Shown here piece after piece: positions 1 through 8,542 of a stretch of DNA of 64,000 nucleotides. Position 1 is the stretch's first letter. Each line of letters starts with the position of its first letter. The notes under the pieces are model-generated. The model did no database searches. It saw only the letters and a program-made list of their open reading frames with translations, and was not told where the DNA came from. Both the position numbers and the translations under genes were made by a program. This stretch comes from Flammeovirga kamogawensis (GTDB lineage: Bacteria > Bacteroidota > Bacteroidia > Cytophagales > Flammeovirgaceae), in assembly GCF_018736065.1 (NCBI RefSeq), contig NZ_CP076128.1, forward strand, positions 2,046,001-2,110,000. Direction: 5' to 3'.

Positions 1-1
1 A

Positions 2-814
2 GAATTATTACCTGAAGTAGTGGAAGCTACGAATAAGTTTGTAGGAAATTATCAATTAGCACAAGATGAAAATATAAATATTTTTGTTGATGATGGGCGA
101 CACAAATTAATGAAAGAAACACGGACGTATGATTTAATTACATTAGAACCACCACCTCCAACTGCAGTAGGTGTTAACAATCTATATAGTAAAGATTTTT
201 ACGAGTTGTGTAGGTCAAGATTAACCACAAATGGAATGATGGCACAATGGTGGCCAATTACAACACAGACCGTTGCAGCATCAGAATCTCTAGTTAAGGC
301 TATATTAGAAGTTTTTCCGTATGCTAATTTATGGACCACAGAGATGCACGAAATGTTAATTATTGGTTCTATGCAACCTCTTACATTAGATTTAGAGTTA
401 ATCAGAAAAAGGTTAGCCTACCCAGATGTAAAAAAAGCTCTTAATGAAGTTGGTATACACAACGAAGCGCAGTTTTTAAGTACATACGTTATGGGGAGAG
501 GTGGTTTACATGTTTTTAGTAGAAACGCTGAACCAGTATCAGATAATCACCCAATATTAGAATATGATGGATGGGTTAACAAATCTATTCTTACAGAAAT
601 TCTTCCTCAATTATTAGATGCTCAAGAAAATATTCCAAATCTTTCCGAAGGATTAAAAAATGAAGTTGATTATGAACGGGAAAACCTTCATCGTTTTTAT
701 TATGCAGGCATGGCAAGTTATGTAGGTAGAAGAGATGTTTGGTCTATGTTACTCACAGATCTGTACAAATACGACGATAAAAATGCCTATTACAATTGGT
801 ATGACCCTAAATAA
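2..814 (+). CDS. Spermidine synthase-like protein, 3' part (cut by window start)
   Basis: The reading frame is open to the first base, so this is the last 270 codons of a longer gene; the GTG at 20 is internal. The upstream codons continue the family's ELxPEVVEA-type strand. The segment DDGRHKL followed by YDLITLEPPPP matches the SAM-fold core of spermidine-synthase-like domains, often found at the end of multi-spanning membrane proteins in this phylum. The usual acidic DxxDP is replaced by LEPPPP, as in that membrane-fused subgroup, so true polyamine synthesis is doubtful. It converges with the sulfatase gene and ends before a shared terminator hairpin. Confidence 0.7.
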   Translation, partial: ELLPEVVEATNKFVGNYQLAQDENINIFVDDGRHKLMKETRTYDLITLEPPPPTAVGVNNLYSKDFYELCRSRLTTNGMMAQWWPITTQTVAASESLVKAILEVFPYANLWTTEMHEMLIIGSMQPLTLDLELIRKRLAYPDVKKALNEVGIHNEAQFLSTYVMGRGGLHVFSRNAEPVSDNHPILEYDGWVNKSILTEILPQLLDAQENIPNLSEGLKNEVDYERENLHRFYYAGMASYVGRRDVWSMLLTDLYKYDDKNAYYNWYDPK

Positions 815-894
815 ATTAGAGTTACTTTATTGTATTTTTTATAGTTAATATACCATCTGATAAAAGTATATTTTAAATACATTTTATTTGATAC

Positions 895-943
895 AAAAAA
901 TCTGTTTGGTCTAATTTTTACATAAAGACCAAACAGATTTTTT
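895..943. terminator. Bidirectional intrinsic terminator
   Basis: An 18-bp perfect inverted repeat (895-912 with 926-943), core TCTGTTTGGTCT, is flanked by A6 and T6. It lies between the convergent spermidine-synthase-like and sulfatase genes and can serve both. Confidence 0.85.
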
Positions 944-964
944 AATTTAAGTGATAGGAAATTA

Positions 965-2590
965 TTACTCTCCAGTTTTTTTAGAACCACCAGGTCCTAC
1001 TGGACCAACTTCATAACTCATTTCTTTAAGCTGACTCATCTTCCAAGAACCAGGCTTTTGTGAAGCTGGGTACTCTTTGAATGTCATTGCATACTCTTTC
1101 ATATGAGCCATAGCACTATACATGTACGGAATCTGATTGATATACCAATCCATATATGTATTCGAATCGTAATCAGCACGCTCAAAAGGATCCATTTTTA
1201 AATCAAATGCCTTAGGCATACGTAACCAAGTAAAAGGCTCTAACCAAAGCTCACCACCTTTACCACGCTGTTCTCCAAATACCCATTTTAAAGACATTTT
1301 TTGCATTTTACCTTCAATATCCTGTCGGACAGCAACTGGTTCTGCTTCAGATGTATGATATATAAACCATTTACGTGGTGAATCTTCTACTTTACCTTGT
1401 AGGTATGGCAGCATGTTATAACCATCTAAATGAATTTTAAAACTTTTTCCATTGGCTTCATATCCTCCTTTAAGTAATTTTTCTTTTATATCAGTATCAC
1501 CAGCAGCAGCAACTAGTGTAGGAAGCCAATCTAAATGTGAAATCATTCCTTGAATTTTCTTACCTCCTGAAATTCCACCATCTGTCCATCTAATCATGAA
1601 AGGAACACGATAAGCTCCTTCATATTGTGTTTCTTTTTCCATACGAAATGGAGAAATTGCACCATCAGGCCACGAGTTGGTTTGTGGACCGTTATCAGTA
1701 CCATAAATTACTATTGTATTATCTGCAATACCTTTCTCATCTAAATAATCTAATAATTGACCTACATGGTTAGAATGTTCAACCATTCCGTCATTGTAAA
1801 ATCCTCTTCCTGAAAGACCATTTGATTCTTCTTTGATATGTGTTCTAAAATGCATTTTTGCAGCATTCCACCATACAAAGAATGGTTTATCTTGATCTAT
1901 TGCCTTATCCATAAATGCAATAGAACGTTTTGTAATATCATCATCTATAGTTTTAATACGTTCCACTGTTAATGGACCTGTATCTTTAACTGGACCATCA
2001 GAGGTACAATCTAAAACACCTCTAGGTCCAAATTTCTTTAAAAACTCAGGATCTTTTGGATAGTTAGGGTACTCTGGTTCCTCCATTGCATTAAGGTGAT
2101 AAAGAAATCCATAAAATTCATCAAACCCATGTTTAGTCGGTAATGTAGCATCTGCATCACCTAAATGATTTTTACCATATTGAGCAGTTATATACCCTTG
2201 GTTTTTAAGAACCTCAGCTATTGTGATATCATCATCGGCTTGCCCTTGAGGAAAACCAGGCATTCCTACTTTTGTCATTCCTGTTCTTAAACCTGATTGA
2301 CCTGTAATGAAAGATGATCTACCTGCTGTACATGATTGCTCTCCGTAGTAATCAGTGAAAAGTACACCTTCGTCTGCAATTCTATCAATACCTGGAGTAG
2401 TATATCCCATCTGACCATTAGAATAAGCACTGATATTCCATAGTCCGATATCATCACCCCAAATAATTAAGATATTTGGTTTCTTGCTTGACGATTTATC
2501 TTTTTTCTTTTTTTGTGCAAGAGAATCTTCACAAAAAATCAGACTTACAAGAAATGCAAGTAAGATGTTAATAGATAGTTTTTTAGACAT
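965..2590 (-). CDS. Secreted arylsulfatase-family sulfatase
   Basis: 541 aa with an N-terminal signal peptide (about residues 1-25, ending SLAQ) and then a Lys/Ser-rich linker. The alkaline-phosphatase-like sulfatase fold starts at PNILIIWGDD (metal-binding Asp pair). The formylglycine site is C87-T-A-G-R91 followed by SSFITG, a variant of CxPxR with Ala in place of Pro. GKNHLGD and the later YGTDNGPQ supply further metal and substrate residues. It should hydrolyse a sulfate ester in the periplasm or outside the cell and needs a formylglycine-generating enzyme that is not in this window. The substrate cannot be told from sequence alone. It stands alone, with no polysaccharide-utilisation genes beside it. 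Confidence 0.88.
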   Translation of the reverse strand: MSKKLSINILLAFLVSLIFCEDSLAQKKKKDKSSSKKPNILIIWGDDIGLWNISAYSNGQMGYTTPGIDRIADEGVLFTDYYGEQSCTAGRSSFITGQSGLRTGMTKVGMPGFPQGQADDDITIAEVLKNQGYITAQYGKNHLGDADATLPTKHGFDEFYGFLYHLNAMEEPEYPNYPKDPEFLKKFGPRGVLDCTSDGPVKDTGPLTVERIKTIDDDITKRSIAFMDKAIDQDKPFFVWWNAAKMHFRTHIKEESNGLSGRGFYNDGMVEHSNHVGQLLDYLDEKGIADNTIVIYGTDNGPQTNSWPDGAISPFRMEKETQYEGAYRVPFMIRWTDGGISGGKKIQGMISHLDWLPTLVAAAGDTDIKEKLLKGGYEANGKSFKIHLDGYNMLPYLQGKVEDSPRKWFIYHTSEAEPVAVRQDIEGKMQKMSLKWVFGEQRGKGGELWLEPFTWLRMPKAFDLKMDPFERADYDSNTYMDWYINQIPYMYSAMAHMKEYAMTFKEYPASQKPGSWKMSQLKEMSYEVGPVGPGGSKKTGE

Positions 2591-2902
2591 TGTTTTTTAA
2601 TTAATTTAAAGAATAACTAAGCATTAGTTATTACAATGAGTTATTGGGTGTTTTGATAATGAAAAGATTGTTTTAATAAGTTTATCTATAATTCCGAACT
2701 ACCCAAACTATTCTTTTTTTAATTATATCTTTTAATAATTTTATCTTACCCTTTTGGAGTAAATTTCTTTTGTAGAGATACTTGTTTGAGATAAGTAATT
2801 GATAAAAATTATCGAATTTCTGAAAATTAGCGTAACCTTTTATAAACTTCTATCGTAATAAATAATAAAAACCGACTACACGGTCAGTCATTTAATTTAA
2901 AT
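2591..2902. other. Divergent intergenic region, sulfatase / TetR
   Basis: 312 bp, very A+T rich, separating divergently transcribed genes. No ORF is supportable. I see no clear TAnnTTTG box on either strand. The only distinct signal is a candidate TetR operator at the TetR end, listed separately. Confidence 0.6.
2871..2889. promoter_or_regulatory. Candidate TetR-family operator
   Basis: ACCGACTACACGGTCAGTC, 14 nt ahead of the TetR start codon, has nested inverted repeats (ACCG..CGGT and GACT..AGTC). This resembles autoregulatory TetR/AcrR operators. The call rests on position and symmetry only. Confidence 0.4.
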
Positions 2903-3442
2903 ATGGATAAAAAAGAACAAATAATAGAAGTTGCCACTAAACTCTTTGCTAAGAAAGGGTTTGAAAACACCTCAATATCAGAAGTATGTGAAACAGCAGG
3001 AGTTTCTAAAGGACTTATTTTCCATCATTTCAAATCAAAAAATGGCTTACTAAGGGAAATTTTTTCTAGAACAACAAATGATATAAAAAAGAATAATTTA
3101 ACCCATAAAGCAGAGAATCCATATCAAATACTCTCTCTTTTATTGAACTCTTTTTTTGAACAACTCAAAAAAGATAGTACTTTCTTACAGTTGAATGTTA
3201 GTGTAATATCACAACCAACAACAAGAGAAATTGTAAAAGATTTGATAGACGAAAGAGCTGCTTTAATTTTTGAATCAACAAAAAAAATATTTAATGAAAT
3301 CGACCCAATAAATTCAACGATAAGAAGTTACATGTTCATTGCAGAACTTGATGGCATTGCCTTAAACTACTTATCCATTTTTAATGATTTCCCAATAGAG
3401 GAAATCAAATCAGAATTAATAAAAAAATATATACAGCAATGA
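2903..3442 (+). CDS. TetR/AcrR family transcriptional regulator
   Basis: 179 aa. The N-terminal HTH is typical: KKEQIIEVATKLFAKKGFEN, then TSISEVCETAGVSKGLIFHH with the recognition helix near residues 30-50. The remainder is a helical ligand-binding and dimerisation domain of unknown specificity. The stop codon overlaps the start of the GNAT gene (ATGA), and rsgA follows 14 nt later, so the three genes are probably cotranscribed. A symmetric element just upstream suggests self-repression. The ligand is unknown. Confidence 0.88.
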   Translation: MDKKEQIIEVATKLFAKKGFENTSISEVCETAGVSKGLIFHHFKSKNGLLREIFSRTTNDIKKNNLTHKAENPYQILSLLLNSFFEQLKKDSTFLQLNVSVISQPTTREIVKDLIDERAALIFESTKKIFNEIDPINSTIRSYMFIAELDGIALNYLSIFNDFPIEEIKSELIKKYIQQ

Positions 3443-4227
3443 ATTTTATTCAAACAGAAAACATAAATTTAATAAGTCAATATCGATCAGAACTATATAA
3501 TCAATTTACAGGTACTTTAGACGGGATGTGGCAAGATCTTTATATTGCTTCTGCAACTCCCTTTTTAATAGAAATTGATAGTAATACAGTAGGGTACTGT
3601 TGTATTGACGATAACAAAAGTCTACTTCAGCTATTTTTGAAAGATGAGGCTAAATACTTAATGGAAGCAGTTATAAGTACATTGATTACTAAAGAATTAA
3701 TTACTTTTGCAAGCTTAAGTAGTATCGATCCCATCTCCTTTAATACAGCATTAAGTTTATCAAAAAGTAATAAAATAAATACTTTTTGTTTCCAATATGC
3801 AGGTAGTCCGTTAATCAAAAATTCAGCATTCGAAATCACGAATGCCACAGTTAAAGATGCAGATACAATGCGTGCATTTTTAAAAAACAACGCTGGCTTT
3901 GATGACACATTCGGTTATACTGATAACCTTATCAATAGAAAAGAATTATACATAGCAAAAGAAGGAGATAATATTATTGCATCTGGAGAATGTAGAATTA
4001 GTGATACTCAAAAAGATGTAGCAGACCTTGGTGTAATTGTAAATACAGAATACCGTAAAAAAGGTTTAGGTGCAAAAATGCTTAATGCATTAGCACAAAA
4101 AGCTGTAGAACTAAATAAACAACCTGTTTGTTCTACTACTTACGATAATATTGCTTCTAAAAAAGCTATTGAAAAAGCCGGTTTCTATAACTCATTTATC
4201 ATTTTTGATATGAGTTTTATCTCATAA
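3439..4227 (+). CDS. GNAT-family N-acetyltransferase
   Basis: 262 aa with the acetyltransferase fold in the C-terminal half. VADLGVIVNTEYRKKGLGAK contains the acetyl-CoA loop (RKKGLG), followed by ASKKAIEKAGF, the usual motif-B ending. The N-terminal 120 residues may be a degenerate second GNAT-like domain. It overlaps the TetR gene by 4 nt (ATGA), so translation is likely coupled. The substrate is unknown; many such TetR-GNAT pairs act on small toxic compounds or tRNA/peptide amines, but nothing here decides it. Confidence 0.82.
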   Translation: MNFIQTENINLISQYRSELYNQFTGTLDGMWQDLYIASATPFLIEIDSNTVGYCCIDDNKSLLQLFLKDEAKYLMEAVISTLITKELITFASLSSIDPISFNTALSLSKSNKINTFCFQYAGSPLIKNSAFEITNATVKDADTMRAFLKNNAGFDDTFGYTDNLINRKELYIAKEGDNIIASGECRISDTQKDVADLGVIVNTEYRKKGLGAKMLNALAQKAVELNKQPVCSTTYDNIASKKAIEKAGFYNSFIIFDMSFIS

Positions 4228-4241
4228 AATTATTAGAAATA

Positions 4242-5303
4242 ATGACAAATATTGAATTAGGTTTTACAGAACTACTCAGTCAATACCAACAATCAGAAGG
4301 TTTAGATGGTTTTGAAGTAGGGCGTGTAATCTTAGAACATAAAGATAGATATATCATTAAAACTCCTACTCAAGAATTTGATGCAGAATTAATGGGGAAT
4401 TTGCGTTTTATGGCAGAAAGTAAATACGATTTACCCGCTGTAGGAGACTGGGTTGCTTTTTCTGAATTTGATGAAGGTAAAGCATTAATTCATGAAGTTT
4501 ACCCTCGCTCATCTATTATTGAAAGACAGGCTGTTGGAAAAGTAGGGCAGATACAGATTATTGCAGCTAATATTGATTTTGGATTGATAGTTCAATCTGT
4601 TAATCGAGACTTTAATCTAAATAGGTTAGAACGCTATTTAACAATTTGCCATGCTTCTAAAGTTGAACCTGTTATTGTGTTAAGCAAAATTGATTTAATA
4701 GATGAAGATACTTTGCTTACCATCAAAAATCAGATTAATGAACGTATTAATGACGTGGCAGTTGTAACTGTAAGTAGCCAAACAAAAGGATATGATGAAT
4801 TAAATACTTTTCTCAAAAAAGGTAAAACATACTGTTTATTAGGTTCTTCGGGTGTTGGTAAATCAACCCTGATTAATCATATCTCTGGAAAATCTGTGAT
4901 GAAAACAGGCAATATTAGTAGCGCTGTGAACAAAGGGAAACATGTTACTACTCATAGAGAATTGATTGTACTTGATAAAGGTATTTTAATTGATAACCCA
5001 GGTATGCGAGAAATTGGAATAACTGACGCATCTGGAGGTTTAGAAGTTACTTTTGAAACGATCTTAAGTTATGCTGAAAATTGTAAATACAGTGATTGTA
5101 CACATGTACATGAAAAAGGTTGTGCAGTTTTAGAAGCATTAGATAATGGAGAAATTGATGAAGGTGCTTATGCAAATTTCCGAAAAATGGAGAAAGAAAA
5201 AGAGCATTTTGAATCAGATACTTTAGAACGAAAGAAGAAAGATAAAAATTTAGGGAAATTGATAAAAAGTGCCGTAAAACAGCGTAAAAATCAAAAATTC
5301 TAA
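4242..5303 (+). CDS. rsgA: Ribosome small subunit-dependent GTPase A
   Basis: 353 aa circularly permuted GTPase that assists late 30S subunit maturation. An N-terminal OB-fold is followed by G4 (LSKID, 147-151), then G1 (GSSGVGKST, 201-209) and G3 (DNPG, 251-254). The zinc knuckle is C281, C286, H288, C294. The permuted G4-G1-G3 order is diagnostic of the RsgA/YjeQ family. It is longer at the N-terminus than many 300-aa homologues. It follows the GNAT gene by 14 nt and is closed by a terminator. This may be a second, stress-type copy, since the main rsgA need not sit behind a TetR gene. Confidence 0.92.
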   Translation: MTNIELGFTELLSQYQQSEGLDGFEVGRVILEHKDRYIIKTPTQEFDAELMGNLRFMAESKYDLPAVGDWVAFSEFDEGKALIHEVYPRSSIIERQAVGKVGQIQIIAANIDFGLIVQSVNRDFNLNRLERYLTICHASKVEPVIVLSKIDLIDEDTLLTIKNQINERINDVAVVTVSSQTKGYDELNTFLKKGKTYCLLGSSGVGKSTLINHISGKSVMKTGNISSAVNKGKHVTTHRELIVLDKGILIDNPGMREIGITDASGGLEVTFETILSYAENCKYSDCTHVHEKGCAVLEALDNGEIDEGAYANFRKMEKEKEHFESDTLERKKKDKNLGKLIKSAVKQRKNQKF

Positions 5304-5324
5304 ATTATTATAATCCTATATTTT

Positions 5325-5359
5325 AGTCTCATCTAAGTTAGTTTAGGTGAGACTTTTTA
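5325..5359 (+). terminator. Intrinsic terminator after rsgA
   Basis: A 12-bp stem (5325-5336 with 5343-5354, one G-U pair) and a 6-nt loop are followed by T5, 21 nt after the rsgA stop codon. Confidence 0.82.
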
Positions 5360-5435
5360 ATTTTCAACTGAAAGTATTTCAAATTACCTTATATTTATAT
5401 ATATCACATTTAACACCCTTATTAATCCAGAAAAA

Positions 5436-6311
5436 ATGTCAAATAACCATTCATCAACTTCTAATTATTACGAAGTATATGGTAGTAAAATACATGTCTT
5501 AGAATATGGAAAAGGAGAAGGAAATCCTATTTTATTTCTACATGGCAATCCCTCAAACAGTTTTCTATGGCGAAATATCACTCCATATTTAGAAGGTACA
5601 GGCCATCATATTATTGTTCCTGATTTAATTGGAATGGGTAAGTCTGATAAGCCATCAATTGATTATACTTTTATGGAACAATATGCGTATCTAGAAAAGC
5701 TTATTGAAACCATGAACCTAAAAAATATTATTCTAGTATTGCATGACTGGGGATCGGGGTTAGGATTTAATTACTTTGCTAATCATTCTAAAAATGTAAA
5801 AGCAATTGCATTTATGGAAGGTATTATTCAAGATATTGGTACGTTCTTTCCTAAAGAAAACATTGATTTCTTTAATAAGTTAAGAGGCCCAAACGGTTGG
5901 AAAATGATTGCTGAAGATAATATGTTCTTAAATGATGTATTACCAACTTGGGTAGCTAGAGATTTAACAACCGAAGAATTGGCTGCTTACAAAGAACCTT
6001 TTCAAACTGTTGAAAGTAGGAAACCTATATGGAAGTTTGTTTCTCAAGTTCCCTTAAATGGAAAACCAGAATTGACAGCTTCAATTGTAAAAAATTACAG
6101 AGAAAAGCTGGCTGAATCATCCCTACCTAAACTCTTTTTATATGCAGAACCTGGTGCATTCATGCCTAAGCCTGTAAGAGATTGGATAATTGAAAATATT
6201 CCGAATTTAGAAGTAGTAAATATTGGGAAAGGAGTCCATTTTATTCAAGAAGACAACCCTGAATTAATTGGTAAAAAAATAAAAGAATTTGTTCTAAAAT
6301 TAGATAAATAA
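5436..6311 (+). CDS. Haloalkane dehalogenase (alpha/beta hydrolase, HLD-II type)
   Basis: 291 aa alpha/beta hydrolase that closely follows DhaA-type haloalkane dehalogenases from end to end. The halide-stabilising pair is N38 (HGNPSNSFLWRN) and W105. The nucleophile is D104 (LHDWGSGLG), the catalytic acid E128 (AFMEG) and the base H268 (GVHFIQEDNPELIG). The PDLIGMGKSDKP segment is also characteristic. The acid on the strand after the nucleophile elbow marks subfamily II. It would hydrolyse carbon-halogen bonds in the cytoplasm. It is a single gene between two terminators, with no haloacid dehydrogenase or dehalogenase partners nearby. Confidence 0.85.
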   Translation: MSNNHSSTSNYYEVYGSKIHVLEYGKGEGNPILFLHGNPSNSFLWRNITPYLEGTGHHIIVPDLIGMGKSDKPSIDYTFMEQYAYLEKLIETMNLKNIILVLHDWGSGLGFNYFANHSKNVKAIAFMEGIIQDIGTFFPKENIDFFNKLRGPNGWKMIAEDNMFLNDVLPTWVARDLTTEELAAYKEPFQTVESRKPIWKFVSQVPLNGKPELTASIVKNYREKLAESSLPKLFLYAEPGAFMPKPVRDWIIENIPNLEVVNIGKGVHFIQEDNPELIGKKIKEFVLKLDK

Positions 6312-6328
6312 ATCTTACAAAAAGAAGA

Positions 6329-6366
6329 AAGACGTTGTATTCATCAAAATGTGAATACAACGTCTT
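6329..6366. terminator. Bidirectional intrinsic terminator
   Basis: A perfect 15-bp inverted repeat (6329-6343 with 6352-6366), core GACGTTGTATTCA, is followed by T5. It lies between the convergent dehalogenase and DUF3592 genes. Confidence 0.85.
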
Positions 6367-6372
6367 TTTGAT

Positions 6373-7125
6373 TTAGAATTGCTCTTCTTTTTTGAAAATT
6401 GAACGTACATACTCTGGAAGAGACCCCGAAAGGTTATCAACAAATAATGCTCTATCAGGCTTATTGCTATGATAAATAATATTATCTCTTTTATTGTAAA
6501 ATAAAAACTCGGGGCTATGTGTTCGAATTGTCAATTCATGTTCTTTGTTATTTGCGTCTTTATAGCTGAAGAAATATTTATAAACTCTTCTATCGTTGAT
6601 TTCCATTGATGTCATTTCATTTCTGAAATAACAACCATCAGTTAATACGCCATGCTCAATGATGTCTAATTTTCTTCTACCAAAAAACACATTGATTGAG
6701 AACCATATTAGACCAATAATAAACGGAATTAAATAGAAGAATATTAAACTATTTGTATTACTCATCCCCGCAATTCTATTCACTTCTGGCTTGTCAATGT
6801 TGTATTCAATTTTCACTTTATCACCTACTTCTATACCATAGCCTGCATTATAAGACGACCAATAATAACTTATTCCATCTAGCCCAAATTCATAATCATA
6901 TCTATAGATATATTCATCATTTACTATTGAGGACGTTTGATAAACATCTAAAATAACTCCAGAACCTATTGCTGTATTTGAGGATAAGTATATGTATTCG
7001 TCAAAATCAATATGATTAAAACTGTAGAGTGCAGTGCCACAACCAATAGTAAATACTATAGCAGAAAGTAGCCCTTGAGTACCATTTGTCAATACCCTTA
7101 ACTTCTTTATTAGAGAGAGTTTCAT
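6373..7125 (-). CDS. DUF3592-like membrane protein
   Basis: 250 aa with two membrane segments, about residues 14-34 and 127-148. Between them is an extracytoplasmic beta-rich domain with the DUF3592 pattern (GSGVILDV, YRYDYEFGLDG, VGDKVKIEYNIDKPE). The second half (FFSYKDANNKEHEL..., then PDRALFVDNL) looks like another degenerate copy on the other side of the membrane. Function is unknown for the family. It is a single gene running towards the dehalogenase terminator. Confidence 0.65.
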   Translation of the reverse strand: MKLSLIKKLRVLTNGTQGLLSAIVFTIGCGTALYSFNHIDFDEYIYLSSNTAIGSGVILDVYQTSSIVNDEYIYRYDYEFGLDGISYYWSSYNAGYGIEVGDKVKIEYNIDKPEVNRIAGMSNTNSLIFFYLIPFIIGLIWFSINVFFGRRKLDIIEHGVLTDGCYFRNEMTSMEINDRRVYKYFFSYKDANNKEHELTIRTHSPEFLFYNKRDNIIYHSNKPDRALFVDNLSGSLPEYVRSIFKKEEQF

Positions 7126-7274
7126 GTTGTATAATTAAGATTGAAGTTATTTAGTTTAAAAATATAGTCTCATTTTCACTTGAACTTCGTGAAAAATCAT
7201 TATTCTCACAAATAATCAATTACTATAATTATTAGTTATATTAATAAAAAGATTAAAAAAAACTATCTCATTAT

Positions 7275-8525
7275 ATGTCAAATAACACGTTTACTAAAGA
7301 TTTACAATATTGGAAATTCTGCTCTTATGGTTTTTTAAAAAACCTTCAATTTTTTGATGCTTTTCTATTACTATTTTTAGTACAACATGGTTTATCATAT
7401 ACTCAAGTTGGTTTTTTATATGCTCTAAGGAAACTCGTATCTTTCTTTTTAGAAATTCCTACAGGTATTTTAGCTGATCAGATGGGTAGAAAACAATCTC
7501 TTATTTTAGGTTTTATGGCATATATATGCTCGTTCCTAATGATGTATTTCTTACCTCAGTTTCATTTTCTAATTATCGCTTTCTGCCTTTATGGGCTAGG
7601 AGAAACATTAAGGAGTGGAACACATAAAGCCATGATTATGTCTTATTTAGAGATAAAGGGATGGTTAAATTACAAAACTGATTATTATGGCCACACAAGA
7701 GGTTGGTCGCAAAGAGGTTCTGCTGTTTCTGCTTTACTTGCAGGAGCTATGGTTTACTTTTCAGGGAACATTGATAATGTTTTTATTTTCTCTACAATTC
7801 CATTTATTATCAATACTATAAACTTAGTAACCTACCCTAGTGAACTAAATAAAGGTAAGCGAAAGAAAAAAGGAGGTAATAGCTTTATTAAAGACTTATG
7901 GTCTGTTTTACAAACACCACATCTTATTAAAATTATTACAAATTCGAGTACGCATTCTTCTTTTTTAAACGCAATTAAAGATTTTATACAACCAATTATT
8001 GGAGCTTTTGCACTTACACTACCTTTTTTAACTAAAGGAACTCATGAACAAAAAATAGGACTTACTGTAGGTGTTACCTATACGATAATCTATATTTTCA
8101 CAACTATTGCTAGTGTAAACTCTGCAAAATTTGGTGAACTCTTTACTAGTAAAGATAAACCTATAATTATAACGCTATACTTAGGATTGTTCTGTGGATT
8201 AATAACAGGTTTATTTTATATAGAAAATTATTTATTAATTTCTATTGTATTCTTTACGTTGATTTACATTATAGAAAACATCAGAAAACCAATGCTAACA
8301 GGTTATATATCTGATGACTGTCCAACTTCTATGCTTGCGACAATTTTATCTGTTCAATCATTTGTAACAACTATTGTTACGGCTACACTAAGTTTTGTAT
8401 TTGGTGTTTTATCAGATCATTATGGAATTGGTATTGCACTTATTATTTTATCAGTTGGGATTATTATTACAATTTCACTAATCCAATTTATAGTTAAAAG
8501 CAACACTATAAAGGCGCGTGAATGA
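7275..8525 (+). CDS. MFS transporter
   Basis: 416 aa with about 12 hydrophobic helices. The loop between helices 2 and 3 carries the MFS motif A variant GILADQMGRKQSL, and a shorter echo occurs at GVLSDHYG in the second half. The N-terminus (KFCSYGFLKNLQFFDAFLLL) is like a large uncharacterised Bacteroidota MFS group. The substrate cannot be inferred, and no enzyme or regulator is attached to it. It converges with the barrel gene 17 nt away without an obvious terminator. Confidence 0.82.
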   Translation: MSNNTFTKDLQYWKFCSYGFLKNLQFFDAFLLLFLVQHGLSYTQVGFLYALRKLVSFFLEIPTGILADQMGRKQSLILGFMAYICSFLMMYFLPQFHFLIIAFCLYGLGETLRSGTHKAMIMSYLEIKGWLNYKTDYYGHTRGWSQRGSAVSALLAGAMVYFSGNIDNVFIFSTIPFIINTINLVTYPSELNKGKRKKKGGNSFIKDLWSVLQTPHLIKIITNSSTHSSFLNAIKDFIQPIIGAFALTLPFLTKGTHEQKIGLTVGVTYTIIYIFTTIASVNSAKFGELFTSKDKPIIITLYLGLFCGLITGLFYIENYLLISIVFFTLIYIIENIRKPMLTGYISDDCPTSMLATILSVQSFVTTIVTATLSFVFGVLSDHYGIGIALIILSVGIIITISLIQFIVKSNTIKARE

Positions 8526-8542
8526 GAATGATTTTAATGAGA

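Noticed and set aside
790-990. 66-aa minus-strand ORF
   Set aside because: It spans the bidirectional terminator at 895-943 and overlaps the sulfatase 3' end; composition is that of non-coding A+T-rich DNA.
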